Assembly (NCBI GenBank): GCA_964512165.1
Contig: CAZEHQ010000172.1
Location: 1 to 10,056, forward strand
Direction: 5' to 3'
Length of the DNA stretch: 10,056 nt
Source: UBA8231 sp964512165
GTDB taxonomy: Bacteria; Latescibacterota; UBA2968; UBA8231
How positions within the stretch are numbered: the first letter of the stretch is position 1; the number at the start of each line of letters is the position of its first letter. The notes under the pieces are model-generated. The model ran no database searches, had not been told where the DNA came from, and worked only from the letters and a program-made list of their open reading frames with translations. Below, one piece after another: positions 6,426 to 10,056 of the stretch. The position numbers and the translations under genes were made by a program.

Positions 6426-6965
6426 TCAGCCCTCCCCGAACAACTCCAGCTGGTCCTGCCCCTGGCGCCGGAACCGGTGCACGGCCAGCTCGTGCGTGCC
6501 CCGGTCCAGCCCCGCCCGCCTCTTGGCGATCTCGAAGAACCGGGCCACCAGCCGCGCCAGCTCCCCCTCGCCGCGCATGCGGCTGCCATATCGCGCGTCC
6601 GAGAGCTGGCCGCCCCGCACCGCCTCGAGCCGGTGGACCACCTTCTCCGCCCGGTCGGGGTAGTTCCGCTGCAGCCAGTCCAGGAACAGGGGCCGCACGG
6701 CCCCGGGCAGGCGCACCAGGATGTAGTTGGCCCAGCGCGCCCCCCGCGCCGCCGCCTGCTCCAGGATGGCCGGCGCCTCCGAGTCGTTGAGCCCCGGGAT
6801 CAGGGGCGCCACGTTGACCCCCGCCGGCACCCCGGCCCGGGAGAGCTGCTCCAGCGCCTGCAGGCGCCGCTCCGGCCGCGAGGTGCGCGGCTCCATGGTC
6901 GCCGTCAGGCGCCGGTCGAGGCTGGTGATCGACAGGGTCACGTGCACCAGATCGAGGGCCGCCAT
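6426..6965 (-). pseudogene. 5'-truncated PA0069-family radical SAM protein, copy 1
   Basis: About 179 codons from MAALDLVHVTLSITSLD to the end QDQLELFGEG-stop, with no internal stop, differing at roughly 12 residues (about 93% identity) from the copy at 9437-10056. Conserved parts include MEPRTSRPERRLQAL, NVAPLIPGLND and RLPGAVRPLFLDWL, typical of the PA0069/Rv2578c group of SplB-like radical SAM proteins (COG1533). Homology to the other copy stops sharply at 6965/6966, where an IS481 transposase fragment begins in another frame. The N-terminal domain with the CxxxCxxC cluster motif is therefore absent and the protein cannot be functional. The lack of frame damage indicates recent truncation. 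Confidence 0.88.
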
Positions 6966-7114
6966 TTCCCCGGCGTGTCGTCGAGGCACTTGTAGCCCGT
7001 CTTTGGGCTGATGCCGTATCGTCGGCACAGCTCCGTCATCGTCAAGTGACCGGATCGATGATCAGCGATGAAACGCTCTCTCTGCTCCACGGGTGCGGTC
7101 TCCATCCACGGCAT
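6966..7114 (-). mobile_element. IS481-family transposase N-terminal remnant
   Basis: From ATG 7114, preceded by GCAGGAGG, the frame reads MPWMETAPVEQRERF, then SGHLTMTELCRRYGISPKTGYK, and ends near DDTPGK at the junction with the truncated radical SAM gene. MPWxET plus the MTELCRRYGIS(R/P)KTGYKW helix-turn-helix is the standard N-terminus of IS481-family transposases. Only about 50 of some 300 residues remain; the DDE catalytic domain is missing. The IS end should lie upstream, perhaps near the GTTACC/GGTAAC around 7160, but no second inverted repeat is available for comparison. Confidence 0.87.
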
Positions 7115-7230
7115 CGACCGACCTCCTGCTGGGGGGGCGGTCCAAGATACCGGGGAGTGTTACCAATCAATCCGGTTTGTAGCGGGGAGGCGTGGGCCTA
7201 TCCAAACATCTTCCAGGTCTCTCGGAGTTG

Positions 7231-7262
7231 CTGTCCGGCGCCCCAAGGGGGGCCCCGGACAG
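7231..7262 (-). terminator. Strong hairpin downstream of the three-gene operon
   Basis: CTGTCCGGCGCCCC and GGGGCCCCGGACAG pair with a single mismatch over 14 positions around a 4-base loop. It begins about 70 bases after the stop at 7334 in the direction of transcription. No U-tract follows on the minus strand, so it is at best an atypical intrinsic terminator or an RNA-stabilising hairpin. The rest of 7115-7333 shows no gene. Confidence 0.45.
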
Positions 7263-7333
7263 CCGTGGGATGCCCATGGAGGACCTCGACGCCTCTTGTG
7301 CGGTGACTGGTAGTGAGGGGGAGGATTTGTGCT

Positions 7334-7771
7334 TCAGGGGGAAGCTTCCTTTTCAACGGCTTCCGGCCCAACAGTGTGAAGGGTTCTCTTGACCTCTCCC
7401 CAGGTGCGGCGCCGGATGGTCGTGGGGGTGTGGTGCCAGTGCAGCACGTCCACGATGTACTCCGTGACATCTATCTCGAAGGTGTCGACCTGGAGGCAGC
7501 CGCCGTCAAATTTGCCGCCGATGTCCTGGATGACGGGCCCCCAGGGCACCCACTGAAGCTCCGGGGGGCCACCGTCGGCCGGCGTCACCTCCACTCCCCG
7601 GACGAGCTGGTATCCGGAGATCCGCACTCCGGGAGGGGGCGTCGGCGCGTCCCAGCAGACTTCGTTCTCCCCGACCCACCAGGTGGAGTCGGGGTCCATC
7701 GCATGGCCCTGGGCCATGCTGCAGCTCAGGGCCATGAGGATGGCGAGGACACATGGAGTCCGGGGAGTCAT
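7334..7771 (-). CDS. Exported protein of unknown function, possible FN3-like fold
   Basis: 145 residues from ATG 7771, 14 bases after the previous stop. A signal peptide is visible: TPR, then CVLAILMALSCSMAQGHA with cleavage likely after residue 24. The mature part starts WWVGENEVCWDAPTPPPGVRISGYQLVRG, which resembles the first strands of a fibronectin type III domain (W-x-A-P...G-x-x-I-x-G-Y). Two mature cysteines (VCWDAP and GGCLQVD) could form one disulfide. The end has RTWGEVKRTL, similar to SSWARIKAAL at the end of the gap-broken gene at 3165. It is the last gene of a three-gene operon. The family is not recognised and the FN3 suggestion is tentative. Confidence 0.7.
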   Translation of the reverse strand: MTPRTPCVLAILMALSCSMAQGHAMDPDSTWWVGENEVCWDAPTPPPGVRISGYQLVRGVEVTPADGGPPELQWVPWGPVIQDIGGKFDGGCLQVDTFEIDVTEYIVDVLHWHHTPTTIRRRTWGEVKRTLHTVGPEAVEKEASP

Positions 7772-7785
7772 GTCCGCCCCAGGGG

Positions 7786-8100
7786 CTACCGATACTCGGA
7801 CGTTTTCCGCACCACGACCTTGACCTGGCTGTTCTCGAACGTCCGCTGGCCGTTGATGTGCCGGTCGGCGAACGTGGCCATGTGATCGTCGACGAGCACG
7901 TCCTCCTCGTAGATGCGGATGTCGTTGTTGTAGGTGTTGCAGTTGCCGTGGTCGGTGCGAAGATAGTCGTATCTCTCGTACGTAGTGCCTACGTTGTCGA
8001 CCTTCTCCAGGTTGAAGTCGTGGCCTCCTATGTTGCGGTCCGTCCACTTGAACTGTTCCCGGATCTCCGGCTTGTTCCATTTCCCCGGATCATGGTCCAC
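7786..8100 (-). CDS. Small hypothetical protein, Asp/Asn/Tyr-rich
   Basis: 104 residues from GTG 8100, with AAGGAG about 12 bases upstream, ending at TAG 7786. There is no signal peptide. The sequence is hydrophilic and strand-rich (IGGHDFNLEKVDN, NNDIRIYEEDVLVDD, SQVKVVVRKTSEYR) and lower in GC than its neighbours, which may indicate separate origin. The same frame is open from the previous gene's TAA at 8143 and reads RERIFQPVKEITIYVDHD, so GTG 8100 falls within what looks like a beta strand. The true N-terminus may have been continuous with another protein, or lost. No family recognised; middle gene of the operon. Confidence 0.6.
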   Translation of the reverse strand: MDHDPGKWNKPEIREQFKWTDRNIGGHDFNLEKVDNVGTTYERYDYLRTDHGNCNTYNNDIRIYEEDVLVDDHMATFADRHINGQRTFENSQVKVVVRKTSEYR

Positions 8101-8142
8101 GTAGATCGTGATCTCCTTGACGGGCTGGAAGATCCTCTCGCG

Positions 8143-8952
8143 TTAGCACTCCGAGTGCCCGTCGGGGCGGTCCGCGTACGCCGACGACACGAGGCTGAAG
8201 TTCCAGAGCCTCTCCAGGGGCTGCGGCAGCGAGGGCGGCAGGGAGGATGTCGCCTCCTGCACGAGGTCCCAGGAGGCGTCCTCGTCGAAGTTGATCACGA
8301 GGAAGGGCCGCGGCGCCTCGAGGATGTCCGTGGCCAGGGACACGGGGCTCAGATCCGGCCCCACCCCGTGGATGGTCTCCGCCCCTGAGTGGATCGGGTC
8401 GTAGAACACGGGGATGGCCCCCGACTCCCAGCTCTGCCCTGGAGGCGTGACCAGAATGACCTCCAGGTCGAACAGCGCCTCCACGACCTGAAGGAGGGCG
8501 CGCTCGTCAGAGGAGCTCCTCAGGGCCGAGGCGGACAGCTCGTGAGGCAGGCCCTCCGCCTCGAGGGACTCCCGCAGGCCCGCCGACAGGGCGCCGAGCA
8601 GGACCGGGTGCTGCCGCGCGATCCGGGACACCGAGACCTCGCCCACGTCCCAGGTGGGCACGGAGGCGCGCAGGATCTGCTGGACCTCGGGGTTGTTCAT
8701 GGCCCGGGCCATGTGGGTGGCGACCACCCGGAAGTAGGCGGTTGCGCCCTCCGGGCCTCCGACGGCGGCCCCTCGGGCCGCTTGGTCAAGGCCGGCCAGG
8801 GGGTCGTAGCTGGCGCTCAGATCCAGCGGGACGGCCTCGAGGTGGGCTGTCGGCCGGGGGGCCGGGTCTTCTCCTGAGCACCCGACCCAGGAGATCAGTC
8901 CGGCTAGGCCGAGAGCCACGCCGGCGGCGACGATCTTCTTTCCGTGTGCCAT
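8143..8952 (-). CDS. Predicted lipoprotein or exported protein of unknown function
   Basis: 269 residues from ATG 8952, with a good ribosome site (GGAGGTG six bases upstream). The N-terminus MAHGKK plus hydrophobic IVAAGVALGLAGLISWVGC ends in an imperfect lipobox (V-G-C25) followed by SGEDPAPRP, so membrane anchoring through C25 is likely. The mature part opens AVPLDLSASYDP, continues with helical segments (ATAYFRVVATHMARAMNNPEVQQIL; residues before and after are Arg/Leu/Glu-rich) and ends with strand-like VILVTPPGQSW, IPVFYDP and RPFLVINFDEDASW. I do not recognise the family. It is the first gene of a three-gene operon and has the duplicated operator array and leader directly upstream. The upstream in-frame extension to 9096 is part of the leader repeat and not needed, given the strong site at 8952. 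Confidence 0.78.
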   Translation of the reverse strand: MAHGKKIVAAGVALGLAGLISWVGCSGEDPAPRPTAHLEAVPLDLSASYDPLAGLDQAARGAAVGGPEGATAYFRVVATHMARAMNNPEVQQILRASVPTWDVGEVSVSRIARQHPVLLGALSAGLRESLEAEGLPHELSASALRSSSDERALLQVVEALFDLEVILVTPPGQSWESGAIPVFYDPIHSGAETIHGVGPDLSPVSLATDILEAPRPFLVINFDEDASWDLVQEATSSLPPSLPQPLERLWNFSLVSSAYADRPDGHSEC

Positions 8953-8994
8953 GAGGCACCTCCAAATGGTGATGGGGAGAGTTGACCCCGCCAA

Positions 8995-9104
8995 AGACGC
9001 GGGGGGGGGACGTTGTCGTTGCCAGATCCTCGGTCCCGGGCTTCGTCCATGAGGTGACCGTTCAGTCTCCAGCGTTTCGCGAGACGTGCCCTCCAATTCC
9101 GCCT
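8995..9104 (-). promoter_or_regulatory. Conserved leader, copy 2 (upstream of lipoprotein operon)
   Basis: Related to 5965-6092. It starts at ATG 9050 (MDEARDRGSGNDNV...) and runs into a C9 run (9001-9009) and the stem CCCCGC/GCGGGG before the lipoprotein ribosome site. The shared frame PPRVFG appears in both copies if one C is removed from each run. Here the leader is not joined to a thioredoxin-like gene but ends just before an unrelated gene with its own start. Confidence 0.5.
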
Positions 9105-9119
9105 TTGTCCAAGGAACGA

Positions 9120-9138
9120 ACCGGACAGCGGGTCCGGT
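9120..9138. promoter_or_regulatory. Short perfect hairpin beside the operator array, copy 2
   Basis: Same 7-bp stem ACCGGAC / GTCCGGT with a 5-base loop as at 6108-6126. Confidence 0.5.
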
Positions 9139-9139
9139 A

Positions 9140-9201
9140 TCACCCGATCGGGTGAATTTGCATCACCTGATCGGGTGATTTTCCGTCACCCGATCGGGTG
9201 A
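9140..9201. promoter_or_regulatory. Three-palindrome operator-like array, copy 2
   Basis: Palindromes at 9140-9155, 9163-9178 and 9186-9201, again with 23-bp spacing and the middle copy carrying the CCT variant. The array is 188 bp upstream of the lipoprotein start, nearly the distance seen in copy 1, so the two operons may answer to the same regulator. Confidence 0.72.
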
Positions 9202-9436
9202 CTCTGAGCCGGGCCTGGGCCGTCGGCTGTCGGCCGAGCCGCATCAGGAAGCGTTCCGTACGGCGATGGACAGCCCGCGGATCGTGCAGCCAGGGCGGGC
9301 AGCACCTCGGCGCAATCGTGAGACCGGTGGGCGAGTCCGTTGGTGTGCGCGTGCCCCCGGTGCCGGGGCGTGAGCTGCATGTATCGCTCGGCAGGACCGG
9401 GTGGAGGCCCCGGGCCGTCCGCCCGGCAGCCGCGCC

Positions 9437-10056
9437 TCAGCCCTCGCCGAACAGCTCCAGCTGATCCTCCCCCTGGCGCCGGAACCGGTGCACGGCCAGC
9501 TCGTGCCCACCGCCGTCCAGCCCCGCCCGCCTCTTGGCGATCTCGAAGAACCGCGCCACCAGCTTGGCCAGCTCCTCCTCGCCCCGCATGCGGGTGCCAT
9601 ATCGCGCGTCCGAGAGCTGTCCACCCCGCACCGCCTCGAGCCGGTGGACCACCTTGTCCGCCCGGTCGGGGTAGTGGCGCTTGAGCCAGTCCAGGAACAG
9701 GGGCCGCACGGCCCCGGGCAGGCGCACCAGGATGTAGTTGGCCCAGCGCGCCCCCCGCGCCGCCGCCTGCTCCAGGATGGCCGGCGCCTCCGAGTCGTTG
9801 AGCCCCGGGATCAGGGGCGCCACGTTGACCCCCGCCGGCACCCCCTCCCGGGACAGCTGCTCCAGCGCCTGCAGGCGCCGCTCCGGCCGCGAGGTGCGTG
9901 GCTCCATGGCCGCCGTGAGCCCGCGGTCGAGGCTGGTGATCGACAGGGTCACGTGCACCAGGTCGAGGGCCGCCATGCTTTCAAGGATGTCGAGGTCGCG
10001 GGTGACCAGGTGGTTCTTGGTGATCAGGCTCACGGGGTTGCGGAACTTCAGGAATA
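9437..10056 (-). CDS. PA0069/Rv2578c-family radical SAM protein (5' end outside window)
   Basis: About 206 codons to the TGA at 9437; the frame is open through the window edge. It begins FLKFRNPVSLITKNHLVTRDLDILESMAALDLVHV, where (S)LITK...RDLDIL is the third-strand segment of the radical SAM barrel in this family. NVAPLIPGLND, GARWANYILVRLPGAV, PDRADKVVHRL and YGTRMRGEEELAK follow, all typical of the PA0069/Rv2578c branch of SplB-like proteins (COG1533). The CxxxCxxC iron-sulfur motif should be in the missing N-terminal part. The substrate of this subfamily is not established. This is presumably the intact ancestor of the truncated copy at 6426-6965 and of the remnant at 3012. Confidence 0.9.
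   Translation of the reverse strand, partial: FLKFRNPVSLITKNHLVTRDLDILESMAALDLVHVTLSITSLDRGLTAAMEPRTSRPERRLQALEQLSREGVPAGVNVAPLIPGLNDSEAPAILEQAAARGARWANYILVRLPGAVRPLFLDWLKRHYPDRADKVVHRLEAVRGGQLSDARYGTRMRGEEELAKLVARFFEIAKRRAGLDGGGHELAVHRFRRQGEDQLELFGEG

Larger units (their letters stand above)
9105..9327. repeat. Intergenic repeat, copy 2 (223 bp, identical to 6093-6315)
   Basis: Perfect copy of 6093-6315, in the same orientation and the same position between a radical SAM 3' end and a cargo operon. The flanks are similar but not identical, so the identity peak is in non-coding DNA. Confidence 0.97.

Noticed and set aside
7046..7313. Plus-strand open frames of 66-86 codons
   Set aside because: They run antisense to the IS481 remnant and through hairpin-rich intergenic DNA, with no ribosome site or motif.

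Overview
This is a GC-rich bacterial window (probably well above 65% G+C) with two runs of N (3242-3341 and 5115-5144), so it is a draft or metagenome scaffold. All convincing genes lie on the minus strand. The phylum is uncertain. Secreted proteins ending in a W-x-x-(I/V)-K motif, and a PA0069/Rv2578c-type radical SAM gene, would fit a lineage such as Acidobacteriota or a related high-GC phylum, but this is a weak inference.

Layout in the direction of transcription (high to low coordinates). (A) 10056-9437: a PA0069-family radical SAM gene, 5' end outside the window. (B) 9436-8953: an intergenic block with three 16-bp palindromes at 23-bp spacing and a conserved leader. It precedes a three-gene operon of unrecognised exported or small proteins (8952-7334). 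(C) 7262-6966: a hairpin, then the first 50 codons of an IS481-family transposase joined to (D) a 5'-truncated second copy of the radical SAM gene (6965-6426). (E) 6425-5952: a second copy of the intergenic block, identical to the first over 223 bp. It precedes an envelope operon: two membrane-anchored thioredoxin-fold proteins (5951-4901), an A24 prepilin peptidase (4910-3857, one frameshift) and a small cysteine-rich protein (3756-3448). (F) 3378-3165: a gene broken by the 100-N gap. (G) 3053-3012: a short remnant that looks like a third copy of the radical SAM 3' end. (H) 2838-1: a three-gene operon of a GT4 glycosyltransferase, a beta-sandwich-like protein and a BtrH_N/DUF4872 protein, which runs off the window.

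The main observation is architectural. Three times, the 3' end of the same radical SAM gene is followed by a different cargo operon. In two of the three, the same operator array and leader stand in front of the cargo. This suggests duplication and accretion of cargo behind one regulatory block, possibly putting different envelope operons under one regulator. The most coherent cargo pairs a prepilin peptidase and two thiol oxidoreductases with an eight-cysteine small protein whose N-terminus has prepilin-like features. Several probable frame breaks fall in C/G homopolymers, so sequencing error must be weighed against phase variation or gene decay.
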